DNA of 22,466 bases from an uncultured Bacteroidota bacterium (GCA_903837025.1 CAILTC010000314.1:1-22466); one strand, 5' to 3'. Shown: positions 1 through 8,274, counted from the first letter of the stretch. Notes: generated by a model from the sequence alone, not told the origin. Numbers and translations are program-made.

Positions 1-45
1 ATAATATTTAGTTTAAATAATTACTGTTATATTACAAAAAAACTT

Positions 46-53
46 TAGGTTTG
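46..53 (+). promoter_or_regulatory. Putative -7 promoter box for the beta-barrel gene
   Basis: TAGGTTTG matches the Bacteroidota -7 consensus TAnnTTTG and ends 20 bases before the ATG at 74, a reasonable leader length. No good TTTG -33 element is visible 17-21 bases upstream, so the call rests on the -7 box alone. Confidence 0.4.
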
Positions 54-73
54 TTCTTGTTTAAAATTATTTT

Positions 74-715
74 ATGAAAAAGTTATATTTTACCTCCGTC
101 TTTATTTTGATTTCTATTGCTGTTTTTTCACAATATGATTACCGTGATTCTAATAGAATTGGAATTACTTTTGGTGTAAATCAATTCACTTTGAACACCA
201 GTAATTTTCAAACTAAACCCGGTTCAGGTTGGAATGCGGGGCTTTCTATGAGAGGAAATTTTTATAATGACTGGGACATGGTTTACGGAATGCAGTTTAG
301 CGAAAACAATTTTTCTGTTCTCACAAATAGTGGTTTTTTGTCGAATGATGATGTAAATTATAAATTATCTTCCGCTCAACTTTCTTTATTATTGAGTTAT
401 AGATTAATAGAAAATCATCTAACAATTGAGTTTGGACCAATAGTTCAAGTGAATGGTAAACTTACAACCAATTATTCAGATGAAAATAAAATTATTTCCG
501 GAACGACTTTATCGGTTAAGGCTATTGAAGATATTTCTAAATTCAATTTTTATCCTACTATTGGATTAACAGCAGGAGTCAAGCATTTTAGAGTTAATGT
601 TTCCTATCAATATGGTATTAATAATATGCTTGGAAACTTGAATGATAAAAATTTAGGTCAAAATTTTAAGGGTAATCCTTCAATCCTTAATGGTAATTTG
701 ATTATTTATCTATAA
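74..715 (+). CDS. Outer-membrane beta-barrel family protein, exported
   Basis: A 213-residue protein with an N-terminal signal peptide: two lysines, a hydrophobic stretch over residues 4-17 and a likely signal peptidase I site after about residue 19 (AVFSQ). The mature part alternates polar and hydrophobic residues in short strands and ends in a hydrophobic strand with terminal Leu (NLIIYL), as expected for a small outer-membrane beta-barrel of the PorT/OMP_b-brl type found in Bacteroidota. The role is unknown. The gene is preceded by a -7 box at 46-53 and followed after 5 bases by a hairpin that can terminate it. It is convergent with gltX and appears to be monocistronic. Family assignment is by composition and pattern only; membrane insertion is inferred. 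Confidence 0.7.
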   Translation: MKKLYFTSVFILISIAVFSQYDYRDSNRIGITFGVNQFTLNTSNFQTKPGSGWNAGLSMRGNFYNDWDMVYGMQFSENNFSVLTNSGFLSNDDVNYKLSSAQLSLLLSYRLIENHLTIEFGPIVQVNGKLTTNYSDENKIISGTTLSVKAIEDISKFNFYPTIGLTAGVKHFRVNVSYQYGINNMLGNLNDKNLGQNFKGNPSILNGNLIIYL

Positions 716-720
716 AAAAA

Positions 721-749
721 AGCTTCCAAACTTATAAAGTCAGGAAGCT
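721..749. terminator. Bidirectional hairpin terminator between the beta-barrel gene and gltX
   Basis: The stem AGCTTCC (721-727) pairs with GGAAGCT (743-749) around a 15-base loop. An A-run at 714-720 gives a U-run in gltX transcripts on the minus strand, and an AT-rich, T-containing stretch follows on the plus strand. It lies between two convergent genes and beyond the ancestral gltX stop at 771-773. Confidence 0.7.
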
Positions 750-770
750 ATAAATATTTTATTTTTCAGA

Positions 771-830
771 TTAAAATGAATTTATCGCTTTTTCGATTCT
801 TTTTATTGTCTCTTCTTTTCCAATGATTTA
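771..830 (-). other. In-frame stop plus residual 3' codons of gltX
   Basis: Reading the gltX frame past the TAA at 828-830 gives 18 sense codons, IIGKEETIKRIEKAINSF, then TAA at 771-773. The segment is charged and helical, and looks like the normal end of the synthetase rather than random DNA, because the frame stays open up to just before the terminator hairpin. This suggests a very recent nonsense mutation or a base-call error. Family length is from general knowledge; no alignment was run. Confidence 0.75.
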
Positions 831-2282
831 TACAATATCAAATAGGTGAGGACCCTTCAAAGCACCAACTAAACTTAAACGAAATGGTTGCATTATTTTT
901 CCCATTCCAATTTCGTTTTTTGTCATCCAATCTTTAACTATAGTTTCAATATTTAAAGACGTATAATCTGTTATTTCACCTAGAACTGAAATCAATTCTT
1001 GCATTAAAGTTGGAGTTTCTGTTTTCCAATTTTTTGATGCTTTTTCATCATATGATGTTGGAGCAACAAAAAAGTATTCACATAAATCCCAAAATTCATT
1101 TACAAAATTTGCGCGTTCTTTTATCAATGAAACAATTTTTGTCAATACAATTTCAGAAACTGATATTCCTTTATCAGTAAGAATAGGAGCAAAGCTTTTC
1201 GCTAAATCTGAATCATTTTTTTGTATTAAATATTGATGATTGAACCATTTGTTTTTTTCAGGATCAAATTTTGCACCTGCTTTATGTACTCTGTTTAAAT
1301 CGAAAGAATTTGCTAATTCTTCCAAAGAAAATAATTCTTTTTCCGTTCCATCATTCCATCCTAATAATGCCAAAAAGTTGATTACTGCTTCCGGAAAAAA
1401 TCCATTTTCTCGGTAACCCATTGATTTTGTCATGCTCGAAGTGTCTGTCCAATCTAAAGGAAATACAGGAAATCCTAATTTATCTCCGTCTCGTTTTGAT
1501 AATTTCCCGTTTCCTATTGGTTTTAAAATCAAAGGTAAATGGGCAAATTGTGGTGCTTCCCAACCAAAAGCTCGGTACAATAATACGTGTAATGGCATTG
1601 ATGGTAACCATTCTTCACCACGAATCACATGTGAAGTTTCCATTAAATGGTCATCAACAATATTGGCTAAATGATAAGTCGGCATACCATCACTTTTAAA
1701 TAATACTTTATCATCTAGTAGATTGGTTTCAAACCTAACTTCGCCACGAATGATATCAATCAAATGTAAAGTTTCATCAACTGGTGTTTTAAAACGAATA
1801 ACATAATCATCCCCTTTCGCAATTCTTTTAGCTGTTTCTTCAACCGAAATCACTAAAGAAGTATCTAATTTTTCACGATTATGCCAATTGTAAATAAATG
1901 TTTTACCTTGCTCTTCGTGTTGTTTTCTTTGAAAATCTAATGCTTCGGCGGTATCAAAAGCATAATATGCATTACCTGAATTAATTAATAATTCAGTGTA
2001 TTTTTTATACAAATCTTTTCTTTCGGATTGTTTGTAGGGTCCAAATTTTTCATTTTTACCAATAGTTTCATCGGGAGAAATTCCAAGCCACTCTAAGGCT
2101 TCCATTATATATTCTTCTGCACCTGGAACAAAACGATTTTGATCTGTATCTTCAATTCTTAGAAAGAAAACGCCATTGTTTTTTTTGGCAAATAAATAAT
2201 TGAAAAGGGCGGTACGAACCCCACCAATATGTAAAGGTCCTGTTGGACTAGGCGCAAAACGCACCCGAACTTGCTTTGACAT
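828..2282 (-). CDS. gltX: Glutamyl-tRNA synthetase, C-terminally truncated by an in-frame stop
   Basis: Class I aminoacyl-tRNA synthetase that charges tRNA(Glu) with glutamate using ATP in the cytoplasm. The HIGH-type motif is PLHIGG (residues 16-21) in the context PSPTGPLHIGGVRTA, and the second signature is KLSKR at 260-264, followed by the GDKLGFPVFPLDW segment seen in Bacteroidota GltX. The C-terminal half is the helical anticodon-binding region. The frame stops at 484 residues with TAA at 828-830, directly after KGPHLFDIV. The same frame then continues for 18 more codons (IIGKEETIKRIEKAINSF) to a second TAA at 771-773, which would give about 503 residues, near the family length. A single GAA to TAA change explains this. 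A promoter at 2299-2326 drives the gene, and a hairpin at 721-749 follows it. Identity is certain; whether the truncation is real or a sequence error is not. Confidence 0.95.
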   Translation of the reverse strand: MSKQVRVRFAPSPTGPLHIGGVRTALFNYLFAKKNNGVFFLRIEDTDQNRFVPGAEEYIMEALEWLGISPDETIGKNEKFGPYKQSERKDLYKKYTELLINSGNAYYAFDTAEALDFQRKQHEEQGKTFIYNWHNREKLDTSLVISVEETAKRIAKGDDYVIRFKTPVDETLHLIDIIRGEVRFETNLLDDKVLFKSDGMPTYHLANIVDDHLMETSHVIRGEEWLPSMPLHVLLYRAFGWEAPQFAHLPLILKPIGNGKLSKRDGDKLGFPVFPLDWTDTSSMTKSMGYRENGFFPEAVINFLALLGWNDGTEKELFSLEELANSFDLNRVHKAGAKFDPEKNKWFNHQYLIQKNDSDLAKSFAPILTDKGISVSEIVLTKIVSLIKERANFVNEFWDLCEYFFVAPTSYDEKASKNWKTETPTLMQELISVLGEITDYTSLNIETIVKDWMTKNEIGMGKIMQPFRLSLVGALKGPHLFDIV

Positions 2283-2298
2283 TTATGTAAATTTTTTG

Positions 2299-2326
2299 CA
2301 AAGATACAATTTTAGGTTTTAGTCAA
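2299..2326 (-). promoter_or_regulatory. gltX promoter (-33 TTG, -7 TATCTTTG)
   Basis: On the minus strand TATCTTTG (2299-2306) fits TAnnTTTG exactly. An upstream TTG (2324-2326) is separated from it by 17 bases, in the range of Bacteroidota sigma factor promoters. The leader to the ATG at 2282 is short, about 10-16 bases. Confidence 0.6.
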
Positions 2327-2333
2327 TTACTTA

Positions 2334-2356
2334 ATATTCTTTCTAAAAAAGAATAT
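2334..2356. repeat. Short inverted repeat in the gltX/DUF4175 intergenic region
   Basis: ATATTCTTT (2334-2342) and AAAGAATAT (2348-2356) form a perfect 9-bp inverted repeat with a 5-base spacer, CTAAA. It lies between two divergent genes, about 80 bases before the DUF4175 start. It could be an operator or a chance AT-rich palindrome; no function is assigned. Confidence 0.35.
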
Positions 2357-2434
2357 AATTTATTTGTAAAGCTTAACAAAGTTTTCCCAATTTCTAATGG
2401 TTTAATTTTATTACTTTTATAGGTTATAAAAAAC

Positions 2435-5400
2435 ATGTTATTAACAGTGGAAGCATCAAATTTTATTTATTATAAACTAGAATTTTTTATTAAGAAGTTT
2501 TACACCAATGAATTAATTCGTGGAATAATTTTCTTTATCGGTTTAGGTTTGTTGTATTTCTTGTTAACGCTTTTTGTGGAATATTTTCTTTGGCTTAAGC
2601 CAATGGGAAGAACTTTTTTGTTTTGGTTTTTTGTTGTTGTAGAAGTTTTTCTTTTTCTCCGCTTTATTTTATTTCCAATTTTCCAATTATTAAAATTTAA
2701 AAACGGTATTGATTACAAAGAAGCCTCTGCCATCATTGGGAATCATTTTCCAGAAGTTAGTGATAAGTTGACCAATTTTCTTCAATTATCGAATGATAAA
2801 AATCAATCCGAATTATTATTGGCATCGATTGAACAAAAAGCAAATTCATTGCAGCTTATCCCTTTCAGCAACGCTATTAATTTTAATACGAATCGAAAAT
2901 ATTTGCCTTTGGCAATTATCCCAATTTTATTTTTTATTTTATTTTATGTTTCTGGGAATAGTACAATTATTTCGCAAAGTTTGAATAGGGTAGTGCATTA
3001 CCGTGAACAATTTTTCCCGCCAGCACCTTTTCATTTTGTTGTTTTAAACCCTAATTTGCAAACAGAACAAAACAAAGATTTTAGTATTCGAATTAAAACC
3101 GTAGGTAAAGTGATTCCTGAAAATGCTATGATCTTTATTGGTGACGAAAGTTATTTTATGGAAACAACCCAAGCAGGGGAATTTTACTTTAAATTCGAAA
3201 AACCATCCTGTTCAATTTCATTTCACATAGAATCTAATACAGTATCCTCTCCAGAATATCAGCTGAATGTTATTACTGTTCCTTCTATTGCTGATTTCGA
3301 AATGCAGTTGAATTTCCCCAGCTATTTAAACAAAAAACAGGAGTTAATCAAAGGGAATGGTAACGCTGTTATCCCTGAAGGTACTCGTGTTACCTGGAAA
3401 ATAAATACTCTAGCCACCCAAAACGTAAATTGGATGGATTTGACTTCATTGTCCCCATTTATTAAGTCAAAAAACGAGTTTAGTTTATCAAAACAAATTC
3501 TACAAAATACAGAATATCAAATTCTTACGTCTAATAATAAAATAAAAAATTATGAAAAGTTAAGTTATCAGCTTTCAATAATCAAGGATCAATTCCCTAC
3601 TATTAATGTTATTAATGCACCAGACAGCTTAAAAGTCGATAAAAACTATGTTTTGGGTCAAATTTCTGACGATTATGGGTTATCTAAGCTAATGGTTGTT
3701 TATTATCCAAAGAACAAACCTGAGTCCGTTAAACGTGGAACAATTGCTATTAAGTCTGTCCTTAACGATCATTTCATTTTTGCTTTTCCTAGTTCGCTTC
3801 CAGTAGAACAAGGAGTTTCCTATGAATATTATTTTGAAGTTTTTGATAATGATGCGCTTCATAATTTTAAGTGTTCGAAATCTTCTGTTTTTTCAAATCG
3901 CATTTCGACTAATGAAGAGAAGGAGGATCAAGTTTTACAACAACAAAATAGTACGATTAACAGTTTAGAAAAGTCATTAAAACATCAAGATAAGCAAATT
4001 TCTGATTTAGAAAAACTTCAAAAATCAGGTAAAGAAAAAGACAATCTAGAATTTAAAGACCAACAAAAAATTAATGATTTTATCAGACGTCAAGACTTAC
4101 AAGATAAAATGATGAAGGAATTTGCCGAAAAAATGAAGGATAATCTTGATAAGTTTAAAACAGATAAAAAAGATGAATTCAAAGAAGTTTTAAAAAATCG
4201 GTTGGACAACGTTGATAAGGATTTGGAAAAAAATAAAAAATTTTTAGAAGAACTTAAAGATTTGAATGATAAAATCAAGCAAGAAGATTTGATGTTAAAA
4301 ATGGATAAGTTCAAGCAAAACGCAAAAAATCAAACTAAGAGTTTGGAGCAGTTGGTCGAACTTACAAAGAAATATTATGTTGAGAAAAAAGCAGAACAAC
4401 TCAAAGATAAATTAGATAAACTTTCGGATAAGCAGGACAACTTATCTAACAAAGACAAGGAAAATACTGCTGAAAAGCAAGAGGATATTAATAAGGATTT
4501 CGATAAAATCAAGGAAGCCTTAAAGGATTTGGCAAAGGAAAACAAAGAGCTTAAAAAGCCTTTGGATATACCTAATGACCTTTCTCAACAAAAAAGCATT
4601 GAGGAGGATTTAAAAACAGCCACCGACGATTTGCAAAAAGAGAATAAAGCGAATGCTAAACTAAAACAAAAAAGTGCCTCTAAGAAAATGAAACTTATGG
4701 CTCAGAAAATGAAAAAAAGTATGGATCAAGGGGAAAAGGAACAACTCCAAGAAGATATTACTATGTTACGGCAGGTTCTTGATAACCTTCTTTCTTTTTC
4801 ATTTTCGCAAGAAGATTTAATGGCTAAGTTTAAAACTTTTACTATTGGCTCACCGGCTTTTAATAAGAACTTAAAAACGCAACAAGATTTAAAATTACAG
4901 TTCAAACATATTGATGATAGTTTGTTTGCGATGTCATTGCGAAATCCAAAAATTGGTGAAAACATCACTAAAGAAATAGGGAAAGCACAATATAATTTAG
5001 ATAAATCACTTGAAACCTTATCCGATGCACAAGTCCAAAAAGGAATTTCTCATCAACAATATACGGTTTCATCTTCTAATACATTAGCAAATTTATTAGC
5101 CGAAGTTTTAAATAATTTGCAAATGTCTATGTCTGGTGAAGGAGAAGGAAAACCAAAACCGGGTCAAGGCGAAGGGATGCAGTTATCTGACATTATTAAA
5201 AAACAGCAAGGTTTGGGTGATAAGATGAAACAAGGTTTAGAGAAAGGCAAAAAAACAGGAGAAGGTAAAGAAGAGGATAGAGGTAAACCGGTAAATAAAA
5301 GCGGTTCAAAAGGTGAAAACTGCCAAAATGGTCAGGAGGGAGAAGGGGATGCCAAAGCTTTAATGCAAATTTATAAGGAGCAAAAACAATTACGCGATGC

Positions 5401-5752
5401 GCTACAAAATGAATTAGAGAAACATGGTTTAGAGGGGAATGGTCAAAATGCTCTGGAGCAAATGAAACAAATTGAAAAACAACTATTAAATAAAGGTTTT
5501 AATAATGAATCCCTTCAAAAGATGCTTAATGTAAAACAAGAATTATTGAAGTTAAGTACTGCTTTACAACAACAAGGACAAGAGAATAAAAGGCAATCAG
5601 AAACGAATACTAAGTCTTTTTCTAATCAAGCGAAACCACTTCCACCCGCGTTATTGGAATATTTAAACAGTATAGAAATATTAAATAGACAATCGTTACC
5701 TTTGCACACTTATTTTAATCAAAAAGTTCAAATATATTTTAATAAAAAATGA
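2435..5752 (+). CDS. DUF4175 family large membrane/coiled-coil protein
   Basis: An 1105-residue protein. Three probable membrane helices lie near the N-terminus (about residues 30-52, 60-83 and 156-172). A beta-rich extracytoplasmic segment follows (about 190-490). Next comes a very long Lys/Glu/Asp/Gln-rich coiled-coil region (about 500-800), a Gly/Glu/Lys/Pro low-complexity linker around 905-960 and a further Gln-rich helical tail. This layout matches the Bacteroidota DUF4175 family, whose function is not known to me; an envelope location is inferred from the helices. The ATG at 2435 precedes the first helix by about 30 residues. The stop codon overlaps the ybeY start (ATGA), so the two are very likely cotranscribed and translationally coupled. 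Several antisense ORFs inside the coiled-coil region are composition artefacts. Identity is by architecture and by the DUF4175-ybeY-mnmG gene order I know from Flavobacterium. Confidence 0.8.
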   Translation: MLLTVEASNFIYYKLEFFIKKFYTNELIRGIIFFIGLGLLYFLLTLFVEYFLWLKPMGRTFLFWFFVVVEVFLFLRFILFPIFQLLKFKNGIDYKEASAIIGNHFPEVSDKLTNFLQLSNDKNQSELLLASIEQKANSLQLIPFSNAINFNTNRKYLPLAIIPILFFILFYVSGNSTIISQSLNRVVHYREQFFPPAPFHFVVLNPNLQTEQNKDFSIRIKTVGKVIPENAMIFIGDESYFMETTQAGEFYFKFEKPSCSISFHIESNTVSSPEYQLNVITVPSIADFEMQLNFPSYLNKKQELIKGNGNAVIPEGTRVTWKINTLATQNVNWMDLTSLSPFIKSKNEFSLSKQILQNTEYQILTSNNKIKNYEKLSYQLSIIKDQFPTINVINAPDSLKVDKNYVLGQISDDYGLSKLMVVYYPKNKPESVKRGTIAIKSVLNDHFIFAFPSSLPVEQGVSYEYYFEVFDNDALHNFKCSKSSVFSNRISTNEEKEDQVLQQQNSTINSLEKSLKHQDKQISDLEKLQKSGKEKDNLEFKDQQKINDFIRRQDLQDKMMKEFAEKMKDNLDKFKTDKKDEFKEVLKNRLDNVDKDLEKNKKFLEELKDLNDKIKQEDLMLKMDKFKQNAKNQTKSLEQLVELTKKYYVEKKAEQLKDKLDKLSDKQDNLSNKDKENTAEKQEDINKDFDKIKEALKDLAKENKELKKPLDIPNDLSQQKSIEEDLKTATDDLQKENKANAKLKQKSASKKMKLMAQKMKKSMDQGEKEQLQEDITMLRQVLDNLLSFSFSQEDLMAKFKTFTIGSPAFNKNLKTQQDLKLQFKHIDDSLFAMSLRNPKIGENITKEIGKAQYNLDKSLETLSDAQVQKGISHQQYTVSSSNTLANLLAEVLNNLQMSMSGEGEGKPKPGQGEGMQLSDIIKKQQGLGDKMKQGLEKGKKTGEGKEEDRGKPVNKSGSKGENCQNGQEGEGDAKALMQIYKEQKQLRDALQNELEKHGLEGNGQNALEQMKQIEKQLLNKGFNNESLQKMLNVKQELLKLSTALQQQGQENKRQSETNTKSFSNQAKPLPPALLEYLNSIEILNRQSLPLHTYFNQKVQIYFNKK

Positions 5753-6168
5753 TCAATTTTAATTACGAAACCGAATTTAATTTCGAGAATGAAGAAGCAA
5801 TTACCAATTGGCTTTCTGCTGTTATACTTTCTGAAAACAAGAAAGAAGGTGAGATCAATTACATTTTTTGTGATGACGATTATTTACATAAAATCAATTT
5901 AGAACATCTTGGTCACGATACGTTAACGGATATTATTAGTTTTGATTACACTGTTGGTAACGAATTACACGGAGATGTTTTTGTTTCTGTCGAAAGGGTT
6001 TTAGATAACGCTTTGGATTTTAACGTTTCTTTTAATGAGGAATTAAATCGAGTTTTGGTTCATGGCGTCTTGCATTACTGCGGATACAAGGATAAAACGG
6101 ATACCGACGCCTTTTTAATGAGAAGTAAAGAAGAAGAAAAACTCGCTATGTTTCACGTGGAACAATAG
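5749..6168 (+). CDS. ybeY: Endoribonuclease YbeY, rRNA maturation factor
   Basis: A 139-residue cytoplasmic metalloprotein of the UPF0054 family, which takes part in 16S rRNA 3'-end maturation and ribosome quality control. The conserved core is visible: DIISFDY at 61-67, HGDVFVS at 74-80 and the metal site HGVLHYCGYKD at 105-115. The first two His ligands are H105 and H109. The third position, His in E. coli (HGxLHLxGYDH), is Asp115 here, which I recall as usual for Bacteroidota (GYKDK). The start overlaps the DUF4175 stop by four bases. The last codons, encoding MFHVEQ, lie inside a parS sequence (6149-6164), so the C-terminal residues are shaped by a centromere site. Domain length is normal. 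Confidence 0.93.
   Translation: MINFNYETEFNFENEEAITNWLSAVILSENKKEGEINYIFCDDDYLHKINLEHLGHDTLTDIISFDYTVGNELHGDVFVSVERVLDNALDFNVSFNEELNRVLVHGVLHYCGYKDKTDTDAFLMRSKEEEKLAMFHVEQ
6149..6164. other. parS site 1 (ParB-binding centromere element), inside the ybeY 3' end
   Basis: TGTTTCACGTGGAACA matches the reverse complement of the published B. subtilis-type parS consensus TGTTnCACGTGAAACA at every fixed base. It overlaps the last codons of ybeY. ParB/Spo0J dimers load at such sites and recruit ParA and SMC for chromosome segregation. Function is inferred from sequence identity; parB is not in the window. Confidence 0.85.
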
Positions 6169-6235
6169 AAACTGTATAATTATGATTTCAAATTATATGA
6201 AACATATAACCAATTATAAAGATGTGTTTCTATTA

Positions 6236-6251
6236 TGTTTCACGTGAAACA
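6236..6251. other. parS site 2, perfect palindrome
   Basis: TGTTTCACGTGAAACA is a perfect 16-bp palindrome and an exact match to the parS consensus. It lies in the ybeY-mnmG gap, 87 bases after site 1 (start to start). Confidence 0.9.
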
Positions 6252-6316
6252 AAAGTAAATTCCTCGAGAATTTGTTTTTTTTCAAATCTAAATCTACACT
6301 CTTAAATAAAAATTTT

Positions 6317-6332
6317 TGTTTCACGTGGAACA
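6317..6332. other. parS site 3
   Basis: TGTTTCACGTGGAACA is identical to site 1 and starts 81 bases after site 2, in the ybeY-mnmG gap about 65 bases before the mnmG ATG. It matches the consensus in reverse orientation at every fixed base. Confidence 0.87.
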
Positions 6333-6368
6333 AATGTCTATTTAGACAATGCTTTTCCTTAGATGGGC

Positions 6369-6395
6369 AAAATCTAAAATCTAAAATCTAAAATT
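6369..6395 (+). repeat. Heptamer tandem repeat directly before mnmG
   Basis: AAAATCT occurs three times in tandem (6369-6389), followed by AAAATT up to the ATG at 6396. The tract fills the ribosome-binding region of mnmG, which has no Shine-Dalgarno sequence. A-rich leaders favour translation initiation in Bacteroidota. Slippage would change leader length by seven bases without altering the protein. Confidence 0.6.
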
Positions 6396-8267
6396 ATGTT
6401 TCAAGAAGAATATGATGTTATTGTAGTTGGTGCGGGTCATGCTGGTTGTGAGGCCGCCGCTGCTGCTGCCAATCTTGGTTCCAAAACATTGTTGGTTACA
6501 ATGAGTCTGCAAAACATTGCGCAAATGTCTTGTAATCCTGCTATGGGCGGAATTGCAAAAGGACAAATTGTTCGTGAAATTGATGCGCTTGGTGGTTATT
6601 CAGGAATTGTGTCTGATAAGACGGCTATTCAATTTAAGATGTTGAATAAATCAAAAGGCCCTGCAATGTGGTCGCCAAGAGTTCAAAGTGATCGTATGCG
6701 TTTTGCTGAAGAGTGGAGATTGATGCTCGAAGGAACTCCGAATCTTGATTTTTACCAAGAAATGGTAAAAGGATTGATTATTGTAAATGGTCAAATAAAA
6801 GGAATTCGGACTTCGCTTGGTATCGAAATTAAATCTAAATCGGTTGTGTTGACTAATGGTACTTTTTTAAATGGATTAATTCATATTGGTGAAAAACAAT
6901 TTGGTGGAGGTAGGGCTGGAGAAAGTGCCGCTTATGGAATTACCGAAGATTTAGTTCTTGCAGGTTTTCAATCCGGAAGAATGAAAACGGGGACCCCGCC
7001 AAGAGTAGATGGGCGTTCTTTGGATTATTCGAAAATGAATGAAGAAAAAGGTGATGCTAAGCCTGATAAATTTTCTTATGCAGATATAACGAAACCCTTG
7101 GTTTTTCAAAAATCCTGTCATATGACATATACTTCTCTAGATGTTCATGATATTTTAAGGGAAGGTTTTGATCGTTCACCAATGTTTAATGGAAGAATTA
7201 AAAGTCTTGGACCCAGATATTGTCCCTCTATTGAAGATAAAATTAATCGTTTTGCTGATAAAGAAAGGCATCAATTATTTGTTGAGCCCGAAGGGTGGAA
7301 TACGGTTGAAGTTTATGTAAACGGGTTTTCTACTTCGCTTCCAGAAGATATTCAATTTAAAGCATTGCGTTCTGTTGTGGGCTTCGAAAAAGTAAAATTC
7401 TTTCGTCCAGGTTATGCAATTGAATATGATTATTTTCCGCCAACCCAATTGAAACATACCTTAGAAACTAAATTAGTTGAAGGTTTGTATTTTGCTGGTC
7501 AAATAAACGGAACAACGGGTTATGAAGAAGCGGCTTCTCAGGGTTTGATGGCTGGTATCAATGCTGCGTTAAAAGTTCAAGAAAAAGAACCTTTAATTCT
7601 GAAAAGGGACGAAGCGTATATTGGAGTTTTAATTGATGATTTAATTACCAAAGGAACTGAAGAACCTTATAGAATGTTTACCTCTCGTGCTGAATATAGA
7701 ACTTTATTGCGTCAAGATAATGCTGATTTTAGGTTAACTCCAATGTCATATGAAATTGGACTTGCTTCTGAAAAGCGTTTACGTAGAATGGAACATAAGT
7801 TGAATGAATCCGAAAAGATGGTTTCATTCTTTAAAGAGACTAGTGTTTCTATAGCGGAAGCAAATCCAATATTAGAATCAAAAGACACTGCTTTAATTAC
7901 TCAAGGGGATAAAATGTTTAAGGTTTTTTCTCGTCCACAAATTGAATTAGCAGATATTATTAAATTCGAAAAAGTTGCTGCTTATATTGCAGTAAATAAT
8001 TTAGATCAAGAAATATTAGAACAAGCCGAAATCCAAGTGAAATATTCGGGTTATATCGAAAAGGAAAGAAATAATGCAGATAAATTAACTCGGTTAGAAG
8101 AGGTAAAAATCCCTGAAAACTTTGATTACAATAAAATTAAATCGATGTCTATTGAAGCTCGACAGAAATTGAGCAAAATTCGTCCTGTTACAATTTCACA
8201 AGCTTCGAGAATTAGTGGTGTTTCGCCGAGCGATGTTTCTGTATTGTTGATTTATATGGGAAGATAA
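6396..8267 (+). CDS. mnmG: tRNA uridine-5-carboxymethylaminomethyl modification enzyme MnmG (GidA)
   Basis: A 623-residue FAD enzyme which, with MnmE, installs the 5-(carboxymethyl)aminomethyl group on wobble U34 of certain tRNAs, using FAD and methylene-tetrahydrofolate. The Rossmann FAD motif GAGHAG is at 12-17. Family signatures follow: SCNPAMGG with Cys46, GRMKTGTPPRVD at 194-205 and LGPRYCPSIEDKI with Cys276. The C-terminal MnmE-binding helical region contains QASRISGVSPSDVSVLLIY. Length is normal for the family. The ATG at 6396 puts the FAD motif at the usual distance from the N-terminus. The gene is flanked by parS sites on both sides (6149-6332 and 8335-8350). mnmG is often origin-proximal in bacteria, which fits a ParB loading zone. 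MnmE is not encoded in this window. Confidence 0.97.
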   Translation: MFQEEYDVIVVGAGHAGCEAAAAAANLGSKTLLVTMSLQNIAQMSCNPAMGGIAKGQIVREIDALGGYSGIVSDKTAIQFKMLNKSKGPAMWSPRVQSDRMRFAEEWRLMLEGTPNLDFYQEMVKGLIIVNGQIKGIRTSLGIEIKSKSVVLTNGTFLNGLIHIGEKQFGGGRAGESAAYGITEDLVLAGFQSGRMKTGTPPRVDGRSLDYSKMNEEKGDAKPDKFSYADITKPLVFQKSCHMTYTSLDVHDILREGFDRSPMFNGRIKSLGPRYCPSIEDKINRFADKERHQLFVEPEGWNTVEVYVNGFSTSLPEDIQFKALRSVVGFEKVKFFRPGYAIEYDYFPPTQLKHTLETKLVEGLYFAGQINGTTGYEEAASQGLMAGINAALKVQEKEPLILKRDEAYIGVLIDDLITKGTEEPYRMFTSRAEYRTLLRQDNADFRLTPMSYEIGLASEKRLRRMEHKLNESEKMVSFFKETSVSIAEANPILESKDTALITQGDKMFKVFSRPQIELADIIKFEKVAAYIAVNNLDQEILEQAEIQVKYSGYIEKERNNADKLTRLEEVKIPENFDYNKIKSMSIEARQKLSKIRPVTISQASRISGVSPSDVSVLLIYMGR

Positions 8268-8274
8268 TATTTTT

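Noticed and set aside
828-830. TAA read as an amino acid (codon reassignment)
   Set aside because: Many other genes here end properly at TAA, so a recoded UAA is not plausible; mutation or sequencing error is simpler.
1421-1699. Plus-strand ORFs inside gltX
   Set aside because: Shadow frames of a well-conserved synthetase gene with no protein-like features.
4090-4314. Antisense ORF rich in Ser, Leu and Phe inside the DUF4175 gene (also 4726-4968)
   Set aside because: It mirrors the Lys/Glu/Asp-rich coiled coil on the other strand; no start context or homology.
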